Assembly (NCBI RefSeq): GCF_018614585.1
Contig: NZ_JAGGOI010000031.1
Location: 186,001-250,000, forward strand
DNA: 64,000 nucleotides
Reading direction: 5' to 3'
Origin: Streptomyces sp. ISL-1
GTDB taxonomy: Bacteria > Actinomycetota > Actinomycetes > Streptomycetales > Streptomycetaceae
The notes below the pieces were generated by a model. That model ran no database searches. It saw only the letters and a list, made by a program, of their open reading frames with translations, and was not told where the DNA came from. Below are positions 1 through 8,846 of the stretch, one piece after another. A program made the translations under genes and the position numbers. Every line of letters starts with the position of its first letter. The first letter of the stretch is position 1.

Positions 1-1
1 G

Positions 2-289
2 GAGGCGGTCGGCCGGAGCTTCGAGGTCCTCGTCTCCATCGAGGTGAAGCGCGACCGTGCGGTCGTCGAGACCTTCGAGGCCGGCCTTCAGGACATCCCC
101 GACGTCATCGAGGCGTACCGGCTCTTCGGCAGTCCGGGATGCCTGCTGCGTATCGCCGTCGCGGATCTGCGGGCGTACGAGCGGCTGTGGATCGAGAAGC
201 TGACCGCGCTGTCCGGCGTCACCGAGGTCAACTCGCAGATCATCATGAAGCGGATCAAGGAGCCTCGCGGCCTGCCGGTGGACGGCTGA
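2..289 (+). CDS. Lrp/AsnC-family regulator, C-terminal part (5' end outside window)
   Basis: The frame is open from base 2 to the stop, so the gene begins left of the window. The visible 95 residues are the ligand-binding RAM/Lrp_AsnC_ligand domain: GRSFEVLVSIEV, then DIPDVIEAYRLFGSPGCLLRIAV, and the closing SGVTEVNSQIIMKRIKE strand, the usual order of this fold. Proteins of this family sense amino acids and repress or activate nearby transport or metabolic genes. The DNA-binding half is not in the window, so the target cannot be inferred. Confidence 0.85.
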   Translation, partial: EAVGRSFEVLVSIEVKRDRAVVETFEAGLQDIPDVIEAYRLFGSPGCLLRIAVADLRAYERLWIEKLTALSGVTEVNSQIIMKRIKEPRGLPVDG

Positions 290-343
290 CGCCTCGCGCT
301 CCGGCCCCGGCCGGACGTACGCCTGGTCCGCAGGCCCGCGTAG

Positions 344-1516
344 TCAGCGTGTCCGTGCCAGCCCGGCTCCGGGTCGCGGCCCGGGAACGTGGCTGTCACC
401 TGGGGGAACACGTGGACCGGCGCGGCGGAGCAAGCGCTCGAGCGGGTGCTCCACCCAGTGATAGGCGCATGCGGACAGGGCCAGACTGACCACGATCACC
501 ACCAGCCATACCTGGGCCGTGTCGAGTACCCCCTCCGGGCGCCCGAGCTTCCCCAGCCATACCCGGATGACGACCTCGTGGATGAGGTACCAGGCAAACG
601 ACCAGTGACCCAGCCGCACGGTCCACGCTCCGCCGAGACCTGTCCTCCGCCCGTCCTGGTCGGCGCGCGCGGCCGCTGCCACCAGCAGCGCGAAGACGGG
701 CGCGGAGAGCAGTTGCGACGCCTGGTACGGGCTGTACCAGAGGGCGTCGGGAACGGCCTGTGACCAGGGCACCAGCACGAGGTGCCAGGCGATGGTCAGC
801 ACCACGGCGGCCCACAGACCGATGGGCGGCCGCCAGCCGCGGGCCACCGCGAGTCCGGTCACGAGGCCGAGCAGGAACTGCAGGGTGCGGGTCAACGGCA
901 GATAGTCGAGTGCCCAGACCCGAAGGCTCGGGTCGGCGATCAGGGATCCGCTCAGCCACACCAGGACTGTGCCCACACAGACCATGCCCCAGATCCAGCG
1001 ACGGCCGCGGCCCGAACGCACGGCAGGGAGGGCCATCAGCAGGGGAAAGACCAGGTAGAACCATGCCTCGTCGCTCAGTGACCATGCGGCGGGATTTCCG
1101 CCCTTCAGCACGACGTTGTCCGGTATCCAGGCATGGACGAGGAGCAGCGACGCGACGACGGCCTTGGCCGACACCGCCTTGCTCAGCGCGACCCACGCTC
1201 CGACGGACAGCACGGTCGTGGTCGCGAGGAGTGGCCAGATACGGGCGAAGCGCCGCCAGAGAAAGACCCTCGCGGGTACCTGCTTGCCGTCGTACGTCCA
1301 AGCGAGGACGAATCCGGACAGTACGAAGAAGAAGGTCACTCCGCTGCGGCCGTACCAGGCAGCCTCGCTGACCCCGGGTATCTGGCCCACCTGCCGGGAC
1401 AGGTGGTACAGCACCACCAGGAGAGCCGCCCAGAACCGCAGCCCGGTCAGGGAGGCCAGCCTGTCTCTGCCGGACAGGTCGGCGGCGGGCCGGCGGGGGC
1501 GGGTTCCGTGTCGCAT
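344..1516 (-). CDS. Acyltransferase-3 family integral membrane protein
   Basis: This 390-residue protein has the acyltransferase_3 layout: N-terminal SLTGLRFWAALLVVLYHLSR (the family's RxxAxxxVxxxH element), FFFVLSGFVLAW, then about ten hydrophobic helices and a basic C-terminal tail. The family O-acylates sugars or lipids at the membrane using acyl-CoA. The substrate is not predictable. No good ribosome binding site lies before the ATG; only an AT-rich GATAAT six bases upstream is seen, so it may be leaderless. It is convergent with the Lrp-type gene and stands alone. Confidence 0.85.
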   Translation of the reverse strand: MRHGTRPRRPAADLSGRDRLASLTGLRFWAALLVVLYHLSRQVGQIPGVSEAAWYGRSGVTFFFVLSGFVLAWTYDGKQVPARVFLWRRFARIWPLLATTTVLSVGAWVALSKAVSAKAVVASLLLVHAWIPDNVVLKGGNPAAWSLSDEAWFYLVFPLLMALPAVRSGRGRRWIWGMVCVGTVLVWLSGSLIADPSLRVWALDYLPLTRTLQFLLGLVTGLAVARGWRPPIGLWAAVVLTIAWHLVLVPWSQAVPDALWYSPYQASQLLSAPVFALLVAAAARADQDGRRTGLGGAWTVRLGHWSFAWYLIHEVVIRVWLGKLGRPEGVLDTAQVWLVVIVVSLALSACAYHWVEHPLERLLRRAGPRVPPGDSHVPGPRPGAGLARTR

Positions 1517-1914
1517 CCGGTGATTATCGGCCGGCGATCAGGGCCCACCACCTACCGGGGCGAGCCATTGGGCTCCAGCAAGCCCACAGCCTCCCGGCGG
1601 GCCGGGCCGCTCATTCGCTTCGCGCCGTTCCGGCGGTGAGCATGATCCGGCCCGCGGGTCGCCGGTCCGTGGAATACCTCGGAATACCTCGCACACGTTG
1701 CTCGAGGCGACCACCGAAAGGAGGGACAGCGAGGCCGGACTGGGCGAGCTCTCGACCGGAGCGGCGCCCGCTCAGCGCGGCCGCCTCCCCTGGGGTGGAA
1801 TGGAACAGGGCCTGGTCGGCGCAGACCGATGAGTCACGGTCGTCGAGGTGGTCCTCACTTCGTACGCACTCGCACAAGGATCGCCGAAGGGCGGCATCTT
1901 GAAGGGACGCAGCC
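1517..1914. other. Intergenic stretch, no gene seen
   Basis: About 400 bases between the divergent acyltransferase and the SnoaL-like gene. I see no coding pattern. It contains a short direct repeat (ggaatacctc twice at about 1671-1689). The only clear signal is the ribosome binding site gaaggga at 1901-1907 for the next gene. Confidence 0.5.
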
Positions 1915-2313
1915 GTGGATGATGACGAGACGCAGGTCCGGGCGCTTATCGAGCGCTGGGCGAAGGCTGTGCACGCCGGGGATTTGGACGGTGTCCTCGT
2001 TGATCACGCCGACGACATCGTGATGTTCGATGTGCCGCCACCAAAAGACGGAGTACGGGGCATCGACCTCTACCGCGAGACGTGGCCGCCGTTCTTCGAA
2101 TGGCAGCGGCAGGGCGCCTCGTTCGAGATCGTCTCGATCGACGTCACGGCGGGCGACGATGTCGCCTTCGCGCACGCATTGCTGCGCTGCGGAACGCAGG
2201 AGGAGCTGCAGGAAGACCCCGAAAACCGGCTGCGCCTGACGGTCGGACTGCGCAAGGAGGACGGACGCTGGGTCGTCGCGCACGAACATCATTCATTCCC
2301 GACCATGGTCTGA
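1915..2313 (+). CDS. SnoaL-like / DUF4440 (NTF2-fold) protein
   Basis: This 132-residue protein starts at a GTG preceded by gaaggga. It follows the NTF2-like pattern: an N-terminal helix (ETQVRALIERWAKAVHAGDLDGV), the HADDIVMFDVPPP strand, a central helix, then strands ending GRWVVAHEHHSF. Relatives of the YybH/SgcJ kind are small hydrolases, isomerases or ligand binders with no single function. It is convergent with and slightly overlaps the broken acetyltransferase downstream. The exact role is unknown. Confidence 0.8.
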   Translation: MDDDETQVRALIERWAKAVHAGDLDGVLVDHADDIVMFDVPPPKDGVRGIDLYRETWPPFFEWQRQGASFEIVSIDVTAGDDVAFAHALLRCGTQEELQEDPENRLRLTVGLRKEDGRWVVAHEHHSFPTMV

Positions 2314-2923
2314 CGAGGCAGCCCTGTCCGCCTTGGAGCGGCGTTGCGACGCCGAGGCTGCGGCCATCAATGAGGCACCCGGGATCTCGAAGTGCACCGT
2401 GCCGACACCGGGACCGTGCTCGCCGGTCGTCGAAGACCTCTTTGGCCATGCTCCGCCAGAAGCCTTCGGCGCCCTCCACATGGATGTTGGTGTGCAGATA
2501 GATGCAGTTGTAGCCGGGGGTCTCGGCGGCGAAGTCGCATGCCATGCGCACCAGGGTCCGCGCCAGACCGTGCCGCCGGTGCTCGGCCTTGACGTAGACA
2601 CGGACGAGCTGCGCCGTCGTACCCGACGGGTAGCGATCGGCGAGCCGGCGCGGATGCGGCGGATGGAGCGGGCCCCCCGATCGCACGCCGGTCGTGGCGA
2701 TCACCTCGCCGTCGTGCACGGCCACCAGCAGCAGATGCCGGGGGTCGTCCAGGTAGGTGCCCACGATGTCGACGACGTCGCGGTGCCACTCGGGGACGTA
2801 GCCGTAGCCGAATTCCCGGTAGAAGGTGTCGAGCATCAGGCGGCGGGCTCCCTCCGCGTCAGTCATAGTTGCGGGGCGCAGGGTGTACGAGGGGTGCGGG
2901 GCTTTGTGCAGGGTGTCGGTCAT
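2293..2923 (-). pseudogene. GNAT N-acetyltransferase with a C-terminal frameshift
   Basis: From the ATG at 2923 (ribosome binding site AAGGAG) the frame reads a good GNAT domain: TLRPATMTDAEGARRLML, LLLVAVHDGEVIATTGV, and the acetyl-CoA loop LVRVYVKAEHRRHGLARTLV. After FWRSMAKEVFDD (near 2425) this frame turns into basic nonsense running back through the neighbouring gene. A one-base shift restores GEHGPGVGTVHFEIP, a natural end for the family, and then a stop at 2293. It is either a real frameshift or a sequencing error. The catalytic core is intact, so a shortened protein could still be active. Confidence 0.7.
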
Positions 2924-2949
2924 TGGCGTAACTCCTTTTCGCTGAGCGC

Positions 2950-4455
2950 TCATTCGTGGGGGGCTCGAGGTGTCGGCAGGCCGGGGCCGGAGCAGTGCGC
3001 ATCCCTCGCCGGGACGGCCCCGTCGACCAGATACGCGGCGGCGGCGTTGTCCACGCACGCGTTGCCCCGGCTGGCGAACACGCCGTGGGAGTAGTCGTCG
3101 TGGAGCGTGACCAGGCGCGAGCCGGGCAGCCGCTTGAGAAGCTTCCGGGCTCCCTCGATGGGTGTGACGGGATCGTGTTCGGAGGCGATCAGCAGCGCCG
3201 GGGGAGCTTCGCGGCTGCCGAGCCGGGTGCCGTGTGCGGGTGCGTGGTGCCAGTAGGCGCAGGCCGAGGCTTCGATTCCGGTGACGACCGGCTGTGGGTC
3301 GAGTCGCCTCAGGCGACTGAAGTCGGCGATGACTTGATCCTGCGTGGGGCCGTGTCCGTCCGCGCACTTCACGACGCGGTTCGCGGACTCGTAGGTGCGT
3401 GACGCGGCTGCGTCGAAGGGATCCGCGGGGCGCAGGAGTTCGGTGCTGCCGTCCTGCAGGTACGCGTGGATGCCTGCGGCGAGGCCCTCCCAGCGTTCGG
3501 TGCGGCCGAGCGCCCGGTACACGGCGCGGTCGAACTCGGCCGGACCGAAGCCGTTCACACGGTGGCCGGCGAGTCCTTGGCGTGCCCGCCGATAGACGTT
3601 CCGGACCTGGCCGGCGCTGCCGCCGAGGCCGAAACGCTCTTCGTGCCGGGCGGCCCAGGCGAAGAACACCTCACGCTGGCGCAGCAAAGCCCGGCTCTGG
3701 CGCAGGTCGAAGTCGTACCACTCCCAGGGGCCGACGACACTGTCGAGCACCATGCGGCCGACGCGCCGCGGGAACAGGGCGGCATAGGCGGCTCCCAGGT
3801 AGCTGCCGTACGAGACGCCGAGGAAGCCGATCCGCTGTTCGCCCAGTGCGGAGCGTACGGCGTCCATGTCCCGCGCGGTCTGAGTGGTCGACAGATGCGC
3901 CAAGGCGTCACCGACGCCCGCGGCACAGTCGTCCGCCATGCGCCTGACCGAGTCGAGGTATGCCCTTTCGGCGATGTGGCCGGACGGCACGGGATCGGGT
4001 CCGGGGCTGTCGAAGAGACCGCCCATCGAGCCGCAGTCCGCCGGCGAGCTCCGTCCCGTGCCGCGCGGGTCGAAGCCGATGACGTCGTACGAGCGACGCA
4101 CGCTCGCGGGCAGCTTGGCCCGTTTGGTGACGGCGTAGGCCAGTCCCGGCCCGCCGGGCCCCCCGGGGTTCACCAACAGGATGCCGCGCCGCTCCTCGGG
4201 CGGTCCCGAGGCGCGTACGCGTGAGACGGCGATGCGGATGTGCTCGCCGTCCGGGTGTTCCCACTCGAGCGGGACGCTCAGCCCTCCGCACTCCACCCGC
4301 GCGGGAGCGGCCGGGACCGGCATGGACTGCTCGCAGGCGCCGAAACGCAGCGATGGAGCCGGGGTGGTGGCGTTGACGGGGGCGGCCGGTATCAGGGCGG
4401 CGGTGGTGGCCACGAGGGCGCACACCGCGCCCCGGTGGCGTACAGCGGGAGTCAC
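2950..4455 (-). CDS. Secreted S33 alpha/beta-hydrolase (tripeptidyl aminopeptidase type)
   Basis: This 501-residue protein starts with a basic then hydrophobic signal peptide (about residues 1-30, cleavage near VNA). Next come the oxyanion segment LLVNPGGPGGPG, FDPRGTGRS, the nucleophile elbow GVSYGS (Ser215), the acid in SEHDPVTP and the histidine in DDYSHG. The C-terminal TAP-like domain ends with a paired cysteine. Family members are exported peptidases removing tri- or dipeptides. It is divergent from the metallophore-like operon and shares its control region, so it may be co-regulated. Confidence 0.88.
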   Translation of the reverse strand: MTPAVRHRGAVCALVATTAALIPAAPVNATTPAPSLRFGACEQSMPVPAAPARVECGGLSVPLEWEHPDGEHIRIAVSRVRASGPPEERRGILLVNPGGPGGPGLAYAVTKRAKLPASVRRSYDVIGFDPRGTGRSSPADCGSMGGLFDSPGPDPVPSGHIAERAYLDSVRRMADDCAAGVGDALAHLSTTQTARDMDAVRSALGEQRIGFLGVSYGSYLGAAYAALFPRRVGRMVLDSVVGPWEWYDFDLRQSRALLRQREVFFAWAARHEERFGLGGSAGQVRNVYRRARQGLAGHRVNGFGPAEFDRAVYRALGRTERWEGLAAGIHAYLQDGSTELLRPADPFDAAASRTYESANRVVKCADGHGPTQDQVIADFSRLRRLDPQPVVTGIEASACAYWHHAPAHGTRLGSREAPPALLIASEHDPVTPIEGARKLLKRLPGSRLVTLHDDYSHGVFASRGNACVDNAAAAYLVDGAVPARDAHCSGPGLPTPRAPHE

Positions 4456-4489
4456 GTGTCTCGCATTCAGAGAATCGACGGGGGCTCAG

Positions 4490-4518
4490 ATGACAATGAA
4501 AACGATTATCGATAACGT
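4490..4518 (+). promoter_or_regulatory. Promoter with Zur/FurB-like box in the spacer
   Basis: ATGACA (4490-4495) and TAACGT (4513-4518) are separated by 17 bases and fit a vegetative -35/-10 pair. The spacer holds TGAAAACGATTATCG (4497-4511), which matches 12 of 15 positions of the actinobacterial Zur box TGAAAATGATTTTCA. A bound Fur-family repressor would cover the promoter. The site lies 84 bases before the GTG of the ATP-grasp gene and in the divergent region shared with the S33 peptidase. The base match is seen; zinc control is inferred. Confidence 0.6.
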
Positions 4519-4601
4519 GTGGCCTGCGTCAAGCCGACATCCCCGGACGGGGTGCCGCCGACGCGTCATGAGTCCAACCCGTGTTCTGAGAAGAGGAAAC
4601 C

Positions 4602-5858
4602 GTGGCCCACCTGCTGATGGTCGAGAGCTGGGTCGGATCGATGAGCAGACTTCTGCCACGAGCGATCCGTGAGGGCGGGCACGAGTTCACCTTCCTCACC
4701 CGTGACCTGCACCACTACCTGCGCGGAGCTCCTGAGGGCACCGCACACCCCCTGCTCGCCGCAAGCAACGTGCTGACCGCGGACACCAACGAAATCGAGG
4801 CGTTGCTGCCGCTCGTCGAGCGCGCCCACGGGGCGCTGGAGTTCGACGGGGTGATCACCTCCTGCGACTACTACCTCCCGACCGCCGCACGGATCGCCGG
4901 CCGACTGGGGCTGCCGGGCCCCGCCGCCGGGGCCGTCGAGAACGCCTGCCGTAAGGACGCGACCCGCCGCGTTCTGGCCGATGCCAAAGTGCCGGGGCCG
5001 CGCTACGCGGTCTGCGCGGACTGGGCCGAGGCCGCCGATGCGGCGCGGGAGATCGGCTACCCGCTCGTCCTCAAGCCCGTGGACCTGTGCGGCGGGATGT
5101 TCGTACGACGCGTCGACGACGAATCGGAGCTGGCCCGCGCGCACAGGGCGCTCGCTGACTTCCCCGTCAACGCGCGAGGGCAGCGCCGCGAGCCCGTAGT
5201 CCTGCTCGAAGAGCTGCTTTCGGGGCCGGAAGTCAGCGTCGAGACCGTGTCGTTCGCCGGTGCGGCGCAGGTGGTCGGGGTGACCGACAAGAGCGTCGGC
5301 GGGGCGCCGGCGTTCATCGAGACGGGCCACATGTTCCCCGCGGCGCTCGCCGCCGCTGACGCCGAGGCAGCTGCTGAGACGGCACTTCAGGCGCTGAAGG
5401 CCCTGGGGCTGGACGCGGTCGTGGCGCACACCGAGATCAAACTGACGCCCGACGGGCCACGCCTGGTCGAGGTCAACCCCCGCCCAGCCGGTAACCGCAT
5501 CACCGAACTCGTCCGGCACGTGACGGGGATCGACCTCGCCGCCGCCTGCGTCGACGTGGCCCTGGGCCGCGAACCGGACCTGCGCCGACGGGCAACCGGC
5601 CTGCGCAGCGCCGCCATCGGGTTTCTGGTGCCGGACACCGGGGGAGTGCTGGACTCCTTCGACGGTGCCGACGACGTGCGCACGGCAGCGGGCCTGCTGG
5701 AGATCCAGCTCTCCGAGCCCGGGAAGGAAGTCAGGGCGGCGGGCAGTAACAACGACTACCTGGGCCACGTCATGGCCGGCGACGCGGACGGTCTCGGGGC
5801 CCGCGATCGGGTCGAGGCGCTGCTCTCGGCGCTCTGCCCGAAGGTGGTCGGCCGATGA
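4602..5858 (+). CDS. ATP-grasp carboxylate-amine ligase
   Basis: This 418-residue protein has a GTG start behind gaggaaac. It has a Rossmann-like N-terminal domain, the ATP-grasp lid (YPLVLKPVDLCGGMFVRRV), the nucleotide-binding VLLEELLSGPEVSVETVSF and the metal-binding HTEIKLTPDGPRLVEVNPRPAGNR. The C-terminal domain is like that of L-amino-acid ligases of the BacD type. Such enzymes join a carboxylate to an amine through an acyl phosphate. As the first gene of the operon, overlapping the next by four bases, it probably forms an amide bond in a small amino-acid product. The substrate is unknown. Confidence 0.85.
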   Translation: MAHLLMVESWVGSMSRLLPRAIREGGHEFTFLTRDLHHYLRGAPEGTAHPLLAASNVLTADTNEIEALLPLVERAHGALEFDGVITSCDYYLPTAARIAGRLGLPGPAAGAVENACRKDATRRVLADAKVPGPRYAVCADWAEAADAAREIGYPLVLKPVDLCGGMFVRRVDDESELARAHRALADFPVNARGQRREPVVLLEELLSGPEVSVETVSFAGAAQVVGVTDKSVGGAPAFIETGHMFPAALAAADAEAAAETALQALKALGLDAVVAHTEIKLTPDGPRLVEVNPRPAGNRITELVRHVTGIDLAAACVDVALGREPDLRRRATGLRSAAIGFLVPDTGGVLDSFDGADDVRTAAGLLEIQLSEPGKEVRAAGSNNDYLGHVMAGDADGLGARDRVEALLSALCPKVVGR

Positions 5859-6706
5859 CGGTCATCACCGACTCGGATATCACCGCGGCCTCGTACGACG
5901 AACTTGTCGAGCGTGTGCTCGGCGGTGGGTTCGGACCCGACCCGGGGACTCAGCGGATCGCCGTGGCGTTCACCACGCGCCAGGCCGTACGGCATGCCGG
6001 GCGCAGCGGCGGCTACCGCAACGAAGTGCTGAGCCTTCGTCTGGCACAAGCCGTGGGCTCCTGCGCGGTCGAGCCCGGCGGGCTTCCCGACAGTGCGGTC
6101 GACGACTGCGTCGGCGCGGACATCGCCCGGCTGCTGGAGCACGAACTGCTGCCGGTCCGGGTGGCCGCACTGGACGCCTACCTGATGCACGTCCTTCCCC
6201 ATAGTCCCGTGGCAGGCGCACGGCCCTGTCAACTGCCGGCAGGGAGCTCACTGGAGAAGTCCCGGGCCAGGGCCGAGGCCGTCGTCGATCTGCTCGATGC
6301 CACGCCGGGACGCACCGTGCTCGTCGTGGGCGTGGTCAACTCCCTGCTGGAGGCGCTGCGGGCGCGTGGCCTGGCGTACCTGCCCTGCGACCTCAAGGGC
6401 GGCACCACGGAATGGGGCGAGCCGGTACGGACCGACGCGCTCTCCGAACTCGAGCGCTGCGACGCGGTCCTCGCCTCGGGCATGACGCTCGGCAACGGCA
6501 GCTTCGAGTCGCTGCGGGAGCACGCGCTGCGCCACGCCAAACCGCTGGTGATGTTCGCCCAGACCGGCAGCGCGGTGCTGCCGCGCCTCATCGGCGCAGG
6601 AGTCACCGCGGTCTGCGCGGAGCCGTATCCCTTCTTCTGGCTCGACGGCGGTCCCGGCACCATCCACCGTTACGGCGGCAGTGAGCGCTCCGGAGCCGCC
6701 CTGTGA
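5855..6706 (+). CDS. DUF364 / putative heavy-metal chelation domain protein
   Basis: 283 residues; the ATG overlaps the stop of the ligase. The C-terminal half carries the DUF364 pattern: TVLVVGVVNSLLEAL, then a segment with SGMTLGNGSFESL, PLVMFAQTGSAVLP and AVCAEPYPFFW. This family, named in Pfam for putative heavy-metal chelation, is often found next to metal or cofactor transport genes. The N-terminal part resembles the enolase-like half of these proteins. Its biochemical role is not established; here it supports a metal-related reading of the operon. Confidence 0.65.
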   Translation: MTVITDSDITAASYDELVERVLGGGFGPDPGTQRIAVAFTTRQAVRHAGRSGGYRNEVLSLRLAQAVGSCAVEPGGLPDSAVDDCVGADIARLLEHELLPVRVAALDAYLMHVLPHSPVAGARPCQLPAGSSLEKSRARAEAVVDLLDATPGRTVLVVGVVNSLLEALRARGLAYLPCDLKGGTTEWGEPVRTDALSELERCDAVLASGMTLGNGSFESLREHALRHAKPLVMFAQTGSAVLPRLIGAGVTAVCAEPYPFFWLDGGPGTIHRYGGSERSGAAL

Positions 6707-7794
6707 CCACGGCCCTCCTCAGCCCCGCGGGCAACCGCGAACTGCTCGCTCTGCTCGGCCGTACCCCGCTCGCCCGCATCAGCGTCGACCTGCCCTGCCC
6801 GCAGCCCGGCTTCTGGGCCAAGCTGGAAGGTCTGGGCGTCGGCGGCATGAAGGCGCGAGCGGCCGTCTCCATGCTGCTCGGTGCCAAGGAGCGCGGCGAA
6901 CTGCGACCCGGCGCCCCGGTGGTGGAGTCCACCTCCGGAACGCTCGGCATCGGGCTGGCCTTCGCCGGTCAGGCCCTGGGGCATCCGATCGTGCTGGTCG
7001 GCGACGCGGAACTGGAGCCCTCGATGCGCCAGTTGCTGCGCGCATACGGCGCCAGGCTGGAGCTGGTCGACCGCCCGGCGGCCGAGGGCGGATGGCAGGC
7101 CGCCCGGCTGGCCCGGTTGCGCGAACTGCTGTCGACACTGCCGGACGCGTACTGGCCCGACCAGTACAACAACCCCGACAACATTGCCGGTTACGCCTCC
7201 CTTGCTGCCGAGCTCGCCGCTCAGTTGGATCACGTCGACGTGCTGGTGTGCAGCGTCGGCACCGGCGGCCACAGCGCCGGAGTGGTCGGACCGCTGCGGC
7301 GGCACTGGCCCGGGCTCCGGTTGATCGGCGTGGACGCCACCGGCTCGACGATCTTCGGCCAGCCCGCCAGGCCCCGCCTGATGCGCGGCCTGGGCAGCAG
7401 TATCCATCCACGCAACGTCGCCTACGGCGCCTTCGACGAGGTCCATTGGGTCGGCCCGGCCGAGGCCGCGGACGCCTGCCGAAGGCTCGCTGCCGGCAAC
7501 TTCGTCAGCGGCGGCTGGAGCACCGGAGCGGTGGCGCTTGTGGCGGCCTGGGCCGCTCGCGTCCACCCGGGAGCCGTCGTCGCCACCGTCTTCCCCGATG
7601 GGCCGCATCGCTATCTCGGCACCGTCTACGACGACGACTTCGCCGCCGCCCACGGGCTCGACCGGGCCACCGCGGCCACACGCCCCGTCGAGATCCCGCA
7701 TCCGCGGGCCGTGGAGGCCACCGGCTGGGCCCGGTGCCGCGCCGTCACCGACCCGCTGGGCAGCCGAACCCCACATCCGGAAGAGGACTCGTGA
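6703..7794 (+). CDS. PLP-dependent cysteine-synthase-like enzyme (beta-replacement family)
   Basis: 363 residues from a GTG overlapping the previous stop. It is fold-type II: GRTPLARI, the pyridoxal lysine in GGMKARAA (Lys50), the substrate loop ESTSGTLGIGLA, QYNNPDN, the phosphate-binding VGTGGHSAGV, and FPDGPHRYLGTVYDD at the end. The usual GSIKDR is changed to GGMKAR and GTG is followed by H. Relatives such as SbnA of staphyloferrin B synthesis attach an activated serine to an amino acid. By analogy it may make an amino-carboxyethyl amino acid (inference). Primary cysteine synthesis is less likely in this setting. Confidence 0.8.
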   Translation: MTTALLSPAGNRELLALLGRTPLARISVDLPCPQPGFWAKLEGLGVGGMKARAAVSMLLGAKERGELRPGAPVVESTSGTLGIGLAFAGQALGHPIVLVGDAELEPSMRQLLRAYGARLELVDRPAAEGGWQAARLARLRELLSTLPDAYWPDQYNNPDNIAGYASLAAELAAQLDHVDVLVCSVGTGGHSAGVVGPLRRHWPGLRLIGVDATGSTIFGQPARPRLMRGLGSSIHPRNVAYGAFDEVHWVGPAEAADACRRLAAGNFVSGGWSTGAVALVAAWAARVHPGAVVATVFPDGPHRYLGTVYDDDFAAAHGLDRATAATRPVEIPHPRAVEATGWARCRAVTDPLGSRTPHPEEDS

Positions 7795-8846
7795 AAGTCA
7801 GTCAGCGCACTGTGCGTCTCCAGCTCACCGAGCCGCTGCGCATATCCCGCTCGACGATGGCGGCCCGCGACGCGGTCCGGCTGTCCGTCGAGCACCAGGG
7901 CGGCAGTGGCCACGGAGAAGTCGTCGCGAGCGTGTACTACGGTCTCGACGCAGGCACCATCGCGCGGCTGCTGAATGAAGTGGCCCTGGATCTGGCCCGG
8001 TTCGCGGATCCCGAGACCGCCCTGGGGGCCCTGCGCACCGGTGCGCTGCCGGCCAACGGCACTGCCCCCGCCGTGACCGCGGCGGTCGAGTCGGCGCTCC
8101 TCGATCTCGTCGGCAAGCGCGCCGGCGTCCCGGTCCACCAGCTCCTCGGCACACCCGACGCGCCCTCGGCGGCGACCGCCCGCACCATCGGTATCACCTC
8201 GCCGGGGCGGGCCGCAGTCCAGGCCGCCCGCCTCGTACGGGACGGTTTCGCGGTCCTCAAGATCAAGGCCGGTGCCCCGGACCCCGAGGACGACCTGAAG
8301 CGCGTACGGGCCGTGCGGGCCGCGGCTCCCCACGCTCGGCTGCTCCTGGACCCCAATGGAGCCTGGACCGTTGCCACGGCGCAGAGGCTGCTGCCCCGCC
8401 TCGCGGAAGAGGGAATCGAGGCCGTCGAGCAGCCGATCGCTCCCGGCGACCCCGAGGCGCTGGCGAAGCTCGCCGAACGCTCGCCGCTGCCGGTCATCGC
8501 GGATGAGGACGCGGTCGGTTACGAGGACGCCCGCCGTCTCGCCGGGCGGGTGCAGGGCATCAACGTCAAGCTCGCCAAGTGCGGCGGCGTCACCACGGCC
8601 CTGCGGATCGCCGAACTGGTCGCCGGCAGCGGCACCGAGCTGATGCTCGGCTGTCTGACCGCCAGCACGCTCGGCATCGCCCCCGCCGTACATCTCGCCG
8701 ATCGCGCCCGGTGGATCGACCTCGACGGACACCTGCTGCTCGCCCGCGACCCGTGGACCGGCATCGGCGGCGCCGACGGCACCGTACGGACAAGCCCGCG
8801 CCCGGGTCTCGGCGTGCACCCGCGCACCAAGGGGGAGCGCGGGTGA
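7791..8846 (+). CDS. Enolase-superfamily dipeptide epimerase-like protein
   Basis: 352 residues; the GTG overlaps the previous stop by four bases. Muconate-lactonizing-type barrel motifs are present: FAVLKIKAG (KxK base), LLLDPNGAW (first metal Asp), GIEAVEQPI (Glu), VIADEDAV (Asp) and GINVKLAKCGG (second Lys). This combination is usual for L-Ala-D/L-Glu and other dipeptide epimerases, which invert an alpha carbon. With an ATP-grasp ligase two genes upstream, a dipeptide or amino-acid conjugate is a natural substrate. Whether it epimerises or does another proton-abstraction reaction cannot be told. Confidence 0.8.
   Translation: MKVSQRTVRLQLTEPLRISRSTMAARDAVRLSVEHQGGSGHGEVVASVYYGLDAGTIARLLNEVALDLARFADPETALGALRTGALPANGTAPAVTAAVESALLDLVGKRAGVPVHQLLGTPDAPSAATARTIGITSPGRAAVQAARLVRDGFAVLKIKAGAPDPEDDLKRVRAVRAAAPHARLLLDPNGAWTVATAQRLLPRLAEEGIEAVEQPIAPGDPEALAKLAERSPLPVIADEDAVGYEDARRLAGRVQGINVKLAKCGGVTTALRIAELVAGSGTELMLGCLTASTLGIAPAVHLADRARWIDLDGHLLLARDPWTGIGGADGTVRTSPRPGLGVHPRTKGERG

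Noticed and set aside
2144..3367. 407-residue open frame covering the GNAT region on the minus strand
   Set aside because: Only the central part is a GNAT domain. Both ends are Arg/Pro-rich nonsense running through genes on the other strand or in another frame.
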